From the NCBI GenBank assembly GCA_937127205.1, contig CAKZLS010000128.1:1-11599 (forward strand): a stretch of DNA of 11,599 nt, read 5' to 3'. Made by a program: the position numbers and the translations under genes. The notes beneath the pieces were generated by a model, which searched no databases, was not told the DNA's origin, and saw nothing but the letters and a program-made list of their open reading frames with translations. The DNA is from an uncultured Rhodospirillales bacterium (GTDB lineage Bacteria > Pseudomonadota > Alphaproteobacteria > Rhodospirillales > Defluviicoccaceae). Shown in pieces: positions 1 through 6,284 of this stretch. Positions within the stretch are counted from its first letter, which is position 1. The number at the start of each line of letters is the position of its first letter.

Positions 1-789
1 TCCAACGACGCAAAGAGCGCCGACCACGTCTTCGACTTGCTGTGCAAGGAAACCGCCTCCCTTGGCTATGGCAAAATCGGTTTCTTCGCACTGGAGAATG
101 GGACGTCGCAAAAACCGGCCATACCCCTCGACCAGGGCAATTCGGGTCCGATCCTGATTTCCAACTTCCCCGAAGACTTTGTGCGCGCGTACACCGAACA
201 GCGCCGCCACGAAGTCGATCCCGTGTTGGCGATGGTTCCTAACACCCTGACCCCGCTGGTGTGGGATGAGGTGGTTGGCCGCATGACATTGTCCGAGGAA
301 CAGAAACTCTTATGCCGGGAACGCCTCGACGCCGGCATTCACGATGAGATCTGCTGTCCCGTTCACGGGCCCGGCGGGCAAACGTTCGCGCTCCGCTTCG
401 CACTAGAGGAGCCCGGGCCGTGCGACCGCAACCATCTCAGCGCGCTGCAGGTCTTGGCGATCCACTTCTACTACGCGTACTCGAAACACCCGCAGAAATC
501 CCACGAGCCCAACGAGCCTGTCATCGCGCCGCAAGGCGTGGATGCCCCCAACGGGATGGACGATAGCGAGCGAATCGCTCTTCCGGAAGCGTGCGTGCTG
601 TCGCCGCGCGAACAGGAATGCATGCTGTGGACCGCGCGCGGAAAAAGCGCATCGTCCATCAGCGTCATCCTCGGGCTGTCGGAAAACACGGTCAATTTTT
701 ACGTCAAGAACGCCATGAAAAAGCTGGGTACGACCAACCGGGTAATCGCAGTCGTTCTCGCGGTACGCGCCGGTTTGATTGAACCATGA
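1..789 (+). CDS. LuxR-family transcriptional regulator with autoinducer-binding domain (5' end outside window)
   Basis: Predicted cytoplasmic regulator that binds an acyl-homoserine lactone or similar small signal and then a dyad operator. The frame is open from base 1, so the start lies just upstream; 262 codons are present. Numbering from the TTG at 37, residues about 1-145 form the autoinducer-binding domain and about 188-248 a GerE-type helix-turn-helix (LSPREQECMLW, then LSENTVNFYVKNAMKKL). Against the TraR pocket, Tyr52, Asp61, Pro62 and Trp76 are kept at the family spacing. The usual Trp57 is Phe48, and the Gly113 position appears to be Glu104. The interdomain linker (about 150-187) is long. 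The stop overlaps the ATG of the next ORF (ATGA). No luxI-like gene is in view, so it may be a LuxR solo or its synthase may lie upstream. The family call is firm; the ligand is unknown. Confidence 0.93.
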   Translation, partial: SNDAKSADHVFDLLCKETASLGYGKIGFFALENGTSQKPAIPLDQGNSGPILISNFPEDFVRAYTEQRRHEVDPVLAMVPNTLTPLVWDEVVGRMTLSEEQKLLCRERLDAGIHDEICCPVHGPGGQTFALRFALEEPGPCDRNHLSALQVLAIHFYYAYSKHPQKSHEPNEPVIAPQGVDAPNGMDDSERIALPEACVLSPREQECMLWTARGKSASSISVILGLSENTVNFYVKNAMKKLGTTNRVIAVVLAVRAGLIEP

Positions 790-989
790 GTAACATCGGG
801 GCCATGATGGAGACGGGAGCCATGACGACCAGCAAAAAAGGGAAAATAGTGCGCAATACACCTGATCAGGTGTATCGAGAGATCCGCAAGGAAGCATTAG
901 CCTGTCAGTCCAAGAGGCTCCGACTGACAGGCGGCTTGCCGGCCGTGTGCGGTTCCGTACCGCTGGGGCCTTATCCGGGGAGTGAGTGA
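786..989 (+). CDS. small unrecognised ORF, possibly a coupled micro-gene (67 aa)
   Basis: I do not recognise this product. Its case rests on position: its ATG overlaps the luxR stop (ATGA) and its TGA overlaps the ATG of the ATPase gene (TGATG), the layout of a translationally coupled operon. An internal ATG at 825 would give a product starting MTTSKKGKIV. The first half is basic (KKGK, REIRKEA, KRLRL); the rest is rich in Gly and Pro, with no signal peptide or membrane segment. Against it, the stretch also holds a perfect 20-bp palindrome (856-875) and a 9-bp-stem hairpin (901-931), which would suit an untranslated regulatory spacer. Either reading is possible. Confidence 0.35.
   Translation: MSNIGAMMETGAMTTSKKGKIVRNTPDQVYREIRKEALACQSKRLRLTGGLPAVCGSVPLGPYPGSE
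856..875. promoter_or_regulatory. perfect 20-bp palindrome, candidate LuxR operator (lux-box-like)
   Basis: ATACACCTGATCAGGTGTAT reads identically on both strands and ends exactly there, since the flanking bases no longer pair. Its 20-bp length, dyad symmetry and central GAT match the layout of LuxR-family boxes. The half-site ATACACC is not the classical ACCTGT type. It lies 67 bp after the luxR stop and 113 bp before the ATPase start. A 17/20 copy is at 4711-4730. The palindrome is directly visible; binding by the adjacent LuxR is inference. Confidence 0.65.
901..931 (+). promoter_or_regulatory. hairpin with perfect 9-bp stem before the ATPase gene
   Basis: CCTGTCAGT (901-909) pairs perfectly with ACTGACAGG (923-931) around a 13-nt loop. 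No T-tract follows, so an intrinsic terminator is unlikely. Candidate roles are a leader structure controlling the downstream start at 989 or a second protein-binding dyad. The function is not determined. Confidence 0.4.
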
Positions 990-2209
990 TGCTTGGTTCT
1001 GTCCAGGCGCCTTCGGCCCATCAAGATTCAGGATCCGCCGCCACCTCGGTCCTATGCCCGACGTCCGGTCAGCGTTTCGCCACCGACGCCTTCGGTGCGG
1101 CCCTCGATCAGCGTCAGCCGCTGATCGTGGTGTACGGGGACTCGGGCTCGGGCAAGACGACGCTGCTGAACTGCGTTCTCGATACCGTGGATCCTCAAGA
1201 ATTTGCCGTCCTCGCTTTCTCCGCGACCAGCGGCGAGTTCTCGAGTCCGCCCAGTTTCGACAACGTGCTGGAGGCCATGTGCCGGCGTCTTGACGCCCCC
1301 CAGTCAGGGAAACAGAGACCGAAGACGCTGTCCGCGCTCAGCGAGACGGTCGGCGCGCTGATGGATGCCGGCAAGACCCTGATTCTCGCCATCGATCATG
1401 CGGATTTTCTGGCCGACACCGTCATCACCGACGTGGCCCGCCTCGCCGAACATCTGGATATGCCTCCGAACCGCCTGGTGCGGGTGTTTGTGGGTTCGAT
1501 GGAGCTTGCTTCGCGCATCGATTCGGCTCTGCGCGGGCTGGGGATCGACCAGCGCCCCGCGGAAGTCAGGCTGTCTCAGCCGAGCGCCGAGGAGGTAGCG
1601 GCGTTGCTCGCCTACGAGGATAGCGCCCAGTTCGGGGGGCCGATGCTAACGCCGGGCGCCATCGATCGCATCAACGCGTACGCGAAATCCAACCTGCATT
1701 GGGCCGTGCCTATGGCCGACGCCGCCCGCGCGCTGGCCGAGAATGAGGGAATGCGCGAGGTGACGCCGGAACTGGTTCGATCCGCTTTCCACGACATCTG
1801 GTCGCCGGAGCGGACCGGGTCCGCCGAGAGTGAATTCCGAGAACGGGATCCGGCCTCGACTGCAAATCTCGGTGCGCCGGAACCGGTGCAGCCCCGGGAT
1901 CAACGCGCCAAGACCAACCCGGCTGCGGCGTCGAAGCCCGCTTGGCAATTCTGGATAGAGCGACTGACCCCGGTGCTTGCCGTCCTGCTGTTTATCATCG
2001 CGTCCGTCCCGCTCGTTCTAAAAGACGAGTTGATCGAACAGGAAGATGTGGATTTCAGAGATATCGTCGGTGGGACCGGAGACGCCCAACCGGCCGAGCC
2101 GTCGGACAGCGGCCAGGATTGGCAGCAAGAACGGTCGCAGAGCCCGGGTGACGATACCGGGGGTCAAATGACCGCGCCGGCGTCCGGAAAATGGATCCAG
2201 CAACGATGA
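989..2209 (+). CDS. ExeA/GspA-like AAA ATPase with a C-terminal transmembrane helix
   Basis: Predicted inner-membrane-anchored ATPase of the ExeA/MshM type; relatives act in type II secretion or pilus-assembly accessory complexes. From the ATG at 989 (406 aa), Walker A is GDSGSGKT at about 50-57. The Walker B-like strand is LILAIDHAD, with Asp136. A sensor-like strand VRVFVGSMEL (about 164-173) and the C-terminal lid segment LTPGAIDRINAY also fit the family. A linker rich in charged residues and Pro (about 275-318) leads to a hydrophobic helix at about 327-345, then an acidic, Gln/Ser/Gly-rich tail of about 60 residues that would be periplasmic. GGGGAG lies 6 nt before the ATG, favouring it over GTG 986. 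The usual catalytic Glu of Walker B is His. The stop overlaps the next start (ATGA), and no other secretion gene is visible. Confidence 0.82.
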   Translation: MLGSVQAPSAHQDSGSAATSVLCPTSGQRFATDAFGAALDQRQPLIVVYGDSGSGKTTLLNCVLDTVDPQEFAVLAFSATSGEFSSPPSFDNVLEAMCRRLDAPQSGKQRPKTLSALSETVGALMDAGKTLILAIDHADFLADTVITDVARLAEHLDMPPNRLVRVFVGSMELASRIDSALRGLGIDQRPAEVRLSQPSAEEVAALLAYEDSAQFGGPMLTPGAIDRINAYAKSNLHWAVPMADAARALAENEGMREVTPELVRSAFHDIWSPERTGSAESEFRERDPASTANLGAPEPVQPRDQRAKTNPAAASKPAWQFWIERLTPVLAVLLFIIASVPLVLKDELIEQEDVDFRDIVGGTGDAQPAEPSDSGQDWQQERSQSPGDDTGGQMTAPASGKWIQQR

Positions 2210-2697
2210 AAGCGCTGGCCGCGGCATTGGCCGGGTGCATGTTGTCCGCCGCCTGCGATCAGGCAGCGGACGGCCTCGCCGAGGAGCGCATCCCGGCTGA
2301 GCCGGGAAAGAAATTGATCCGGCTTCCCGCCAAGGTGTGGGAGCGCGAGAAGTGCGGGACGCGCGCGTTGCCCTACCTTCGGCTGGATCACACCGGCATC
2401 GCGCCGAAATCGGTGAAACCGGGCGGTTCGATCAACTATCGTTTTACCTATACCGCGTGCGTCCCCAAGCAGCCCGGCTACATGCTCGGCCGGTTTCAGA
2501 CGGAGATCTCGCAAGACGGCAAGAAATTGAGCACGCGCACGGACGACAATTATCCGGTGGAGACCGGGAAGCTGGTTGTCGATACGCATATCGTCGTTCC
2601 GAAAGACGCCGCCCCCGGCACGTACACCTTGGCCGGGGAACTTAGCCTCGAGGGCGGGACGCTGCGGGACGCCACAACATTCAACGTCACACCCTGA
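2206..2697 (+). CDS. small exported Ig-like protein, probable lipoprotein
   Basis: 163-aa product of unknown function. Its ATG overlaps the ATPase stop (ATGA), so it is probably co-expressed and may work with that membrane ATPase. The N-terminus MKALAAALAGCMLSAAC is a short lipoprotein-like signal. LAGC at 8-11 fits the lipobox best but gives a very short signal; SAAC at 14-17 is the alternative. A GTG-free upstream ATG at 2191 (MDPAT) would lengthen it by five residues. From about residue 65 onward the pattern resembles an immunoglobulin-like beta sandwich: APKSVKPGGSINYRFTY, then VVDTHIVVPKDAAPGTYTL and a terminal DATTFNVTP strand. Two further Cys (about 50 and 83) could form a disulfide in the periplasm. 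The export call is fairly secure; the role is unknown. Confidence 0.75.
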   Translation: MKALAAALAGCMLSAACDQAADGLAEERIPAEPGKKLIRLPAKVWEREKCGTRALPYLRLDHTGIAPKSVKPGGSINYRFTYTACVPKQPGYMLGRFQTEISQDGKKLSTRTDDNYPVETGKLVVDTHIVVPKDAAPGTYTLAGELSLEGGTLRDATTFNVTP

Positions 2698-2704
2698 CCT
2701 TGCT

Positions 2705-3577
2705 CTAAGCCGCCCTGCGGCGCGCCGGTAGTTTTGCGTTGAGGAGGCCCATGTCGCGGAAACTGCGGTGCCCGCTTCGCGCGATGATGATGTGATCGTG
2801 CAGTACGATACCCAACGGCTCGAGCGTGTCGCGAATGGTTCGCGTCATCCGGATATCGCCGTTCGACGGCTCCGGATTGTTGCTGGGGTGGTTGTGGGCC
2901 ATGATGATCGCCGATGCGTCCAGCTCCAGGGCACGCTTCGCCACTTCGCGGGGATAGACCGGCGTGTGGTCGATGGTGCCCCGGTGTTGAACCTCGTCAG
3001 CAATCAGGACATTGGAACGGTCGAGAAACAGCACGCGGAATTGCTCCTCGGTCTGATGGGCCATGGCGGCGCGCAGGTAAGGCAGCAGCTTGTGCCAGGC
3101 GTCAAGCACCGGACGGTTACTGATTTCTTCGCGCGCGAGACGGGTGCCGGCGGCCCGGACCAACCGCAGCAGGTCGATCATTTCCGAAGGCATTTCTGCC
3201 GTGCCGGTGATCTGGGAATCCCGCGCATTCACCACATTGCCGAACGTCTCGAACCGCTGAATGAGTTGGGTCGCCAACGCCCGGGCATCGCCTTCAGTGT
3301 CCCGGTGAGACAGCAACAGCGTGAGCAGGTCCACGTCCGAGATCGCCTCTTGGCCAACCGATAACAGCTTCGAGCAGATGGAATTCCAGCCCAGATCCGC
3401 GATCCGCTCGTCCTTGCCCGCGTCGTCAAATTCGCCGTCCGGACTCTCATTCGGACCCGGCGGTTCGACGCCGCGGTCGGAGAGGCCCATGGATACCTGT
3501 CGCTCCCGATCCGGGAAAGGCGCACCAAAGGCAATGCCGGACTGAGGGTGACGGATGGCAAGGGCTGGAACAGTCAT
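2705..3577 (-). CDS. radC: RadC-family JAB/MPN-domain protein
   Basis: RadC (UPF0758) family; despite the historical DNA-repair name, its biochemical role is unsettled. From the ATG at 3577 (290 aa), the N-terminal 50 residues are an unconserved Pro/Gly/acidic extension. A helical HhH-like N-domain follows, including ISDVDLLTLLLS at about 79-90. The C-terminal JAB domain has an intact metalloprotease-like motif: Glu195 (ADEVQHRGT), then AHNHPSNNPEPSNGD with His228, His230, Ser232 and Asp241. The RVLFLD and VYPREV signatures are present. A TTG at 3637 would add 20 residues but has no ribosome site. The gene converges with the lipoprotein gene, 7 bp from its stop. RadC copies often ride on mobile elements, but nothing else mobile is visible. 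Sequence is diverged from the canonical housekeeping RadC in the N-domain. Confidence 0.9.
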   Translation of the reverse strand: MTVPALAIRHPQSGIAFGAPFPDRERQVSMGLSDRGVEPPGPNESPDGEFDDAGKDERIADLGWNSICSKLLSVGQEAISDVDLLTLLLSHRDTEGDARALATQLIQRFETFGNVVNARDSQITGTAEMPSEMIDLLRLVRAAGTRLAREEISNRPVLDAWHKLLPYLRAAMAHQTEEQFRVLFLDRSNVLIADEVQHRGTIDHTPVYPREVAKRALELDASAIIMAHNHPSNNPEPSNGDIRMTRTIRDTLEPLGIVLHDHIIIARSGHRSFRDMGLLNAKLPARRRAA

Positions 3578-3635
3578 GAGTGCATGCTCTTCGATCTGGG
3601 GTTTCAGACACGGTCTTCCGTTTTCGGCTCGCTTC

Positions 3636-3678
3636 AAAAGGCCGAGGGCGCGGGGCGATACGCCCCGCTGACTCTCGG
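3636..3678 (-). terminator. rho-independent-type terminator of the Gln-rich protein gene
   Basis: Read on the minus strand just after the TAA at 3680-3682. A perfect 8-bp GC stem (3650-3657 with 3661-3668, loop of 3) sits inside an outer CCGAG/CTCGG pairing (3642-3646 with 3674-3678) and is followed by TTTT (3636-3639). This is the best terminator in the window. It insulates the radC gene, which starts 59 bp further on. Confidence 0.75.
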
Positions 3679-3679
3679 T

Positions 3680-4408
3680 TTAGGCATCGAAATCGGGGTT
3701 GAAACACCGATCGAATCTCGGATGCAGGCCGTGCTCACACTTGTTGGCAACACGCTGCTCCGCGACCGTGTCGGTGAACCGGACCTCCGTCGGCGCCTTG
3801 GCAACATTCGGCATGGCGTCCGGCACGGCACCGCCGCACACGCCCGGCTGCTGGACTTCCAGACCCACCTTCATGTACGGATGCAGGCAGGCAACGGCGA
3901 CGGCCGCCTTGTCGTAACCGGCGTCTCCGAGCAATACGACCGACTCCCGGATTTCGCACGGCACGATGGAGACCACGCTGGAGTCACCCCATCCGATGAT
4001 GCCCCCTGCGCCGGATACCTGCCCGCCGGCCAGGCCAACCGACCCGCCGAGCGAGAAGGTATAGGCTTCGGCGCCGGCGCAGGCGTTCATCAGGCCCGAG
4101 TTGCTGAACCCTGGCGCGCCCATAAGGCCCGCCGCGATGGACGGTCCGGACGGACGGCTCTCGAAGTTCTGGTTCATGCTCCAATTGTCCACCTGGGACT
4201 GGTTCTGGCCTTGGCCCTGATGCTGGCCCTGGATCTGTCCCTGGGCTTGTCCCTGGTTCTGGCCTTGCTTTTGGCCCTGGTTGATATCGCCGATACTTGC
4301 CGAAGCCTTGGCCTTGGCATTGGCGTTGGGCAGGCCGACGGCATGGGCAGGCGCAGCAAGGGCGGTGGTCGCTAAAATCGCTGAGTAGATAAGGGTTCGC
4401 TTTTTCAT
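3680..4408 (-). CDS. secreted protein with Gln/Gly-rich repeat tract
   Basis: 242-aa exported protein, family not recognised. The start is ATG 4408, preceded by AGGAG at a 9-nt spacing; a 46-residue in-frame extension upstream lacks any signal and is rejected. A Sec signal peptide is clear: MKKR, a hydrophobic core, and AAPAHA as the cleavage site before VGLPNA. Residues about 45-75 are a low-complexity tract with Q-G steps every other residue (for example QGQAQGQIQGQ). Residues about 90-140 are a Gly/Ser-rich region (FSLGGSVGLAGGQVSGAGG). The C-terminal third has six Cys, spaced to allow disulfides (MNACAGA, VPCEI, VACLHP, GVCGG, NKCEHG, DRCFNP). The composition recalls surface-assembling or matrix proteins, but I see no curli-type consensus, so no function is assigned. 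The divergent region upstream holds a candidate LuxR operator. Confidence 0.85.
   Translation of the reverse strand: MKKRTLIYSAILATTALAAPAHAVGLPNANAKAKASASIGDINQGQKQGQNQGQAQGQIQGQHQGQGQNQSQVDNWSMNQNFESRPSGPSIAAGLMGAPGFSNSGLMNACAGAEAYTFSLGGSVGLAGGQVSGAGGIIGWGDSSVVSIVPCEIRESVVLLGDAGYDKAAVAVACLHPYMKVGLEVQQPGVCGGAVPDAMPNVAKAPTEVRFTDTVAEQRVANKCEHGLHPRFDRCFNPDFDA
4176..4275 (-). repeat. tandem low-complexity tract encoding Gln-Gly repeats
   Basis: Within the secreted protein gene, six-base units related to CTGGCC/CTGTCC/CTGGTT (plus-strand view) recur and encode alternating Gln-Gly or Gln-Asn steps on the minus strand. The units vary at third codon positions and at every second Gln neighbour (K, N, A, I, H), so the tract is an old, selected repeat and not a fresh slippage product. 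Confidence 0.6.
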
Positions 4409-4710
4409 TTTTCGATGCTCCTGTTCCGTATTGTTGTTTGGTCTCTGTTCGTTACCCGGGCTGCCTGAAGATCGCAGTGAACCTGCGGGCAAGATGGCTC
4501 CGAGTGAATACATAACCACTCCACAATCGTTCGTTTTTCGACGCACTTAATTGACGAGGCGGATTTTCATGAACAAAAGTTAATCTTTTTCGGTAAACTC
4601 ATGTCCTATGTTTGCTGCCTTTTCAGTTTATGCTCCTTAAAAACTTTCATTGTTCGTTAAGTTCTTCGCGATTACATTTGATAGATTAAGAGCGATCGAA
4701 CATTTCCGCC

Positions 4711-4730
4711 ATACACCGGATTAGGTGTAG
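4711..4730. promoter_or_regulatory. candidate LuxR operator, 17/20 identical to the palindrome at 856-875
   Basis: ATACACCGGATTAGGTGTAG differs from the perfect palindrome at only three positions and keeps both half-sites, ATACACC and GGTGTA. Seven of its ten base pairs obey dyad symmetry. It lies 158 bp upstream of the pdxJ ATG and 302 bp upstream of the Gln-rich protein ATG, so it could serve either direction or both. No third copy was found in the other intergenic regions here. Function is inferred. Confidence 0.6.
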
Positions 4731-4785
4731 CGAGCCGAGCCGCGCATACGAGTGTGGGAAATCGGCAATTCCAAAGCGTGAGCGT

Positions 4786-4809
4786 TGGTATAACTTCTGG
4801 TATAACTTC
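4786..4809 (+). repeat. exact tandem duplication of a 12-bp unit in the pdxJ leader
   Basis: TGGTATAACTTC occurs twice head to tail (4786-4797 and 4798-4809), 80 bp before the pdxJ ATG. Each unit includes TATAAC, so the duplication may double a -10-like element or an operator half-site. Confidence 0.7.
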
Positions 4810-4888
4810 TCCGGTTGACCACGATAGGCGGCTGCCCCAGAGTGTAACGGCCTTACCCTTCACCCAGCTTCAGTCGCCGAGAGTTTCC

Positions 4889-5635
4889 ATGCCCGTTCGC
4901 CTGTCGACAAATGTCAATGCGATTGCCGAGTTACGGAACCGGCGGAACCTGCCGTGGCCGTCGGTCGTTGGGCTGTCGCGGCTGGCGCTTTCCGCGGGCG
5001 CGGCAGGGATCACGGTTCATCCCCGGCCCGACGAACGGCACATTCGGCTGGCGGACGTGCCGCAGATTGCGGAAATGATCAGAGCCGAATTCCCCGATCG
5101 GGAATTCAACATCGAAGGAAATCCTGACGCCCGTTTCACCGAGCTGATCGAACGCATCTGCCCCAACCAAGTCACCTTGGTTCCCGACGATATCCGTCAG
5201 GCCACATCTGATCATGGATGGGATATCGCCCACCACCGGCAGTTTCTCACGGATATTATTGCGCGGTTCAAAGACGGCGGCGCGCGGGTTTCCATCTTCG
5301 TCGATCCGGAACCCGGTGTGGCGCCCCTGGCCCGCGAGGTCGGCGCCGATCGGATCGAGATTTATACAGGTCCTTACGGTGCCGCCTTGACACTGGACGT
5401 TCAACGCCGGGAGCTCGACAATGTGGTCGCCACCGGCCGCGCGGCGGGAGCCGAAGGCCTTGGCCTGAATGCCGGGCATGATCTTACGCTCGACAATCTC
5501 CCGCCCCTTGTCGAAGCTTTGCCGAACCTGCTGGAAGTCTCCATCGGTCACTGTTTGACGGCAGATGCCCTGATTTACGGCATTGAGGGCGCCGTCACCC
5601 GCTACCTGGAGGCCTGTGGCCACCAATCCATGTAG
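4889..5635 (+). CDS. pdxJ: pyridoxine 5'-phosphate synthase, alternative subfamily
   Basis: PdxJ condenses 3-amino-2-oxopropyl phosphate with 1-deoxyxylulose 5-phosphate to make pyridoxine 5'-phosphate in the cytoplasm. The 248-aa product starts at ATG 4889 (GAGAG 5 nt upstream); an open upstream stretch to 4754 is not PdxJ-like. Conserved points, with E. coli counterparts: Asn8 (Asn9), Arg19 (Arg20), His44 and Arg46 in ITVHPRPDERHI (His45, Arg47), Glu76 in FNIEG (Glu72), His197 in NAGH (His193), and Gly220-His221 (215-216). E. coli Asp11-His12, which contact deoxyxylulose phosphate, are Asn10-Ala11, and Gly194 is Asp198. From memory, NxN-type N-termini with HPRPDERHI and QVTLVPDD also mark the Bacteroidetes-like PdxJ group, so this is probably a subfamily trait. 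No pdxA, acpS or recO neighbour is present. The candidate LuxR operator lies upstream. Confidence 0.92.
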   Translation: MPVRLSTNVNAIAELRNRRNLPWPSVVGLSRLALSAGAAGITVHPRPDERHIRLADVPQIAEMIRAEFPDREFNIEGNPDARFTELIERICPNQVTLVPDDIRQATSDHGWDIAHHRQFLTDIIARFKDGGARVSIFVDPEPGVAPLAREVGADRIEIYTGPYGAALTLDVQRRELDNVVATGRAAGAEGLGLNAGHDLTLDNLPPLVEALPNLLEVSIGHCLTADALIYGIEGAVTRYLEACGHQSM

Positions 5636-5638
5636 ACG

Positions 5639-6118
5639 CTACACAGGCTTGTTTGAAACCCGCATGTCGGCGAGACCATCGTCTTTCACCGAGCCCGGCA
5701 GCGTGCCAACGGCTTCCGGCTCTTGTTGGGCTGCCTCGCTCGGTCTTTTGTGGATGAGTCCGTGAACGACACGCTTGGCCGCCGGCGCAAGCGGCTTGGT
5801 CGCGCGGGTGACGATGGCATCGGTCACGGCGGAGCGCGCCGCGTGACGCACAACGGACGATCCCGCCGCCTTGCTCGTTGCCTTCGCCGCCGCCGCGGCT
5901 GCCACGCCGACCATGCCGCCGTGAGCGACGGCGGCTTTGCCTCCGGCGGCCTTGGCAAGCACCGCGCCGCCTTTGGCCCCGGCCGCCTTTCCACCGCCGG
6001 CGACGGCCGCCTTCCCGCCCGCCACCACAGCCGATTTCGCGGCGGCGGAGAGCGCCGCCTTTCCTCCAGCCAACTTGACGAGGCCGATGACCGCAGCCCA
6101 GCTAAACGGATCAAGCAT
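5639..6118 (-). CDS. Ala/Gly/Lys-rich repetitive small protein
   Basis: 159-aa protein, family not recognised. GGAGAG lies 5 nt before the ATG at 6118, supporting a real gene. After MLDPFSWAAVIGLVKL the chain is dominated by repeats of a (A)GGKAA(V/G) unit (residues about 17-70) and an Ala run near 76-83. A basic stretch follows (RHAARSAVTDAIVTRATKPLAPAAKR), then a polar tail. The small-residue spacing suggests glycine-zipper helices that could pack in or on a membrane. The Lys content also recalls DNA-binding H1-like tails, though the KAAPAK pattern of those is missing. No signal peptide is evident. It converges with pdxJ, leaving three bases between stops. Confidence 0.7.
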   Translation of the reverse strand: MLDPFSWAAVIGLVKLAGGKAALSAAAKSAVVAGGKAAVAGGGKAAGAKGGAVLAKAAGGKAAVAHGGMVGVAAAAAAKATSKAAGSSVVRHAARSAVTDAIVTRATKPLAPAAKRVVHGLIHKRPSEAAQQEPEAVGTLPGSVKDDGLADMRVSNKPV

Positions 6119-6284
6119 GTGAACTCTCCGCAGTACACGGTTTCATATTGTTAAATTAAGTGCATGCTTCAAATTTGTCGAGATAGCCCGAAGAGCAAGT
6201 GTCACAAATACAAGGTATGATCGGTACGGGTCGTGCTGTACCTGTCCGGCTTGCCGATCAGGGGAACTGCCAGGATTCGAGCCT

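Larger units (their letters stand above)
4409..4888. other. 480-bp divergent intergenic region
   Basis: This region separates the minus-strand Gln-rich protein gene from pdxJ. The part from about 4555 to 4690 is markedly AT-rich against the GC-rich surroundings and probably holds promoters. It contains a lux-box-like dyad (4711-4730) and an exact 12-bp tandem duplication (4786-4809). I see no convincing small gene; the ORFs crossing it lack ribosome sites. I could not assign -35/-10 boxes with confidence on either strand. Confidence 0.6.

Noticed and set aside
403..897. 164-codon minus-strand ORF over luxR
   Set aside because: Shadow of the LuxR coding frame with no recognisable domain or ribosome site.
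3548..4375. 275-codon plus-strand ORF
   Set aside because: Antisense shadow of the secreted Gln-rich protein gene. Its Leu-rich stretch is just the reverse reading of the Q-G repeats, and the minus strand has the signal peptide, ribosome site and terminator.
4409..4546. 46-residue N-terminal extension of the Gln-rich protein
   Set aside because: It would bury the signal peptide. AGGAG at a 9-nt spacing before ATG 4408 marks the true start.
5612..5648. GCCTGTG/CACAGGC hairpin across the pdxJ end
   Set aside because: A bidirectional terminator was considered, but the loop is long, competing pairings exist and neither side has a proper T-tract.
6223..6242. GGTAC-N10-GTACC, a 20-bp dyad upstream of yheT
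   Set aside because: Only the outer five bases pair, and it shares no half-site with the two candidate LuxR operators, so chance is adequate.
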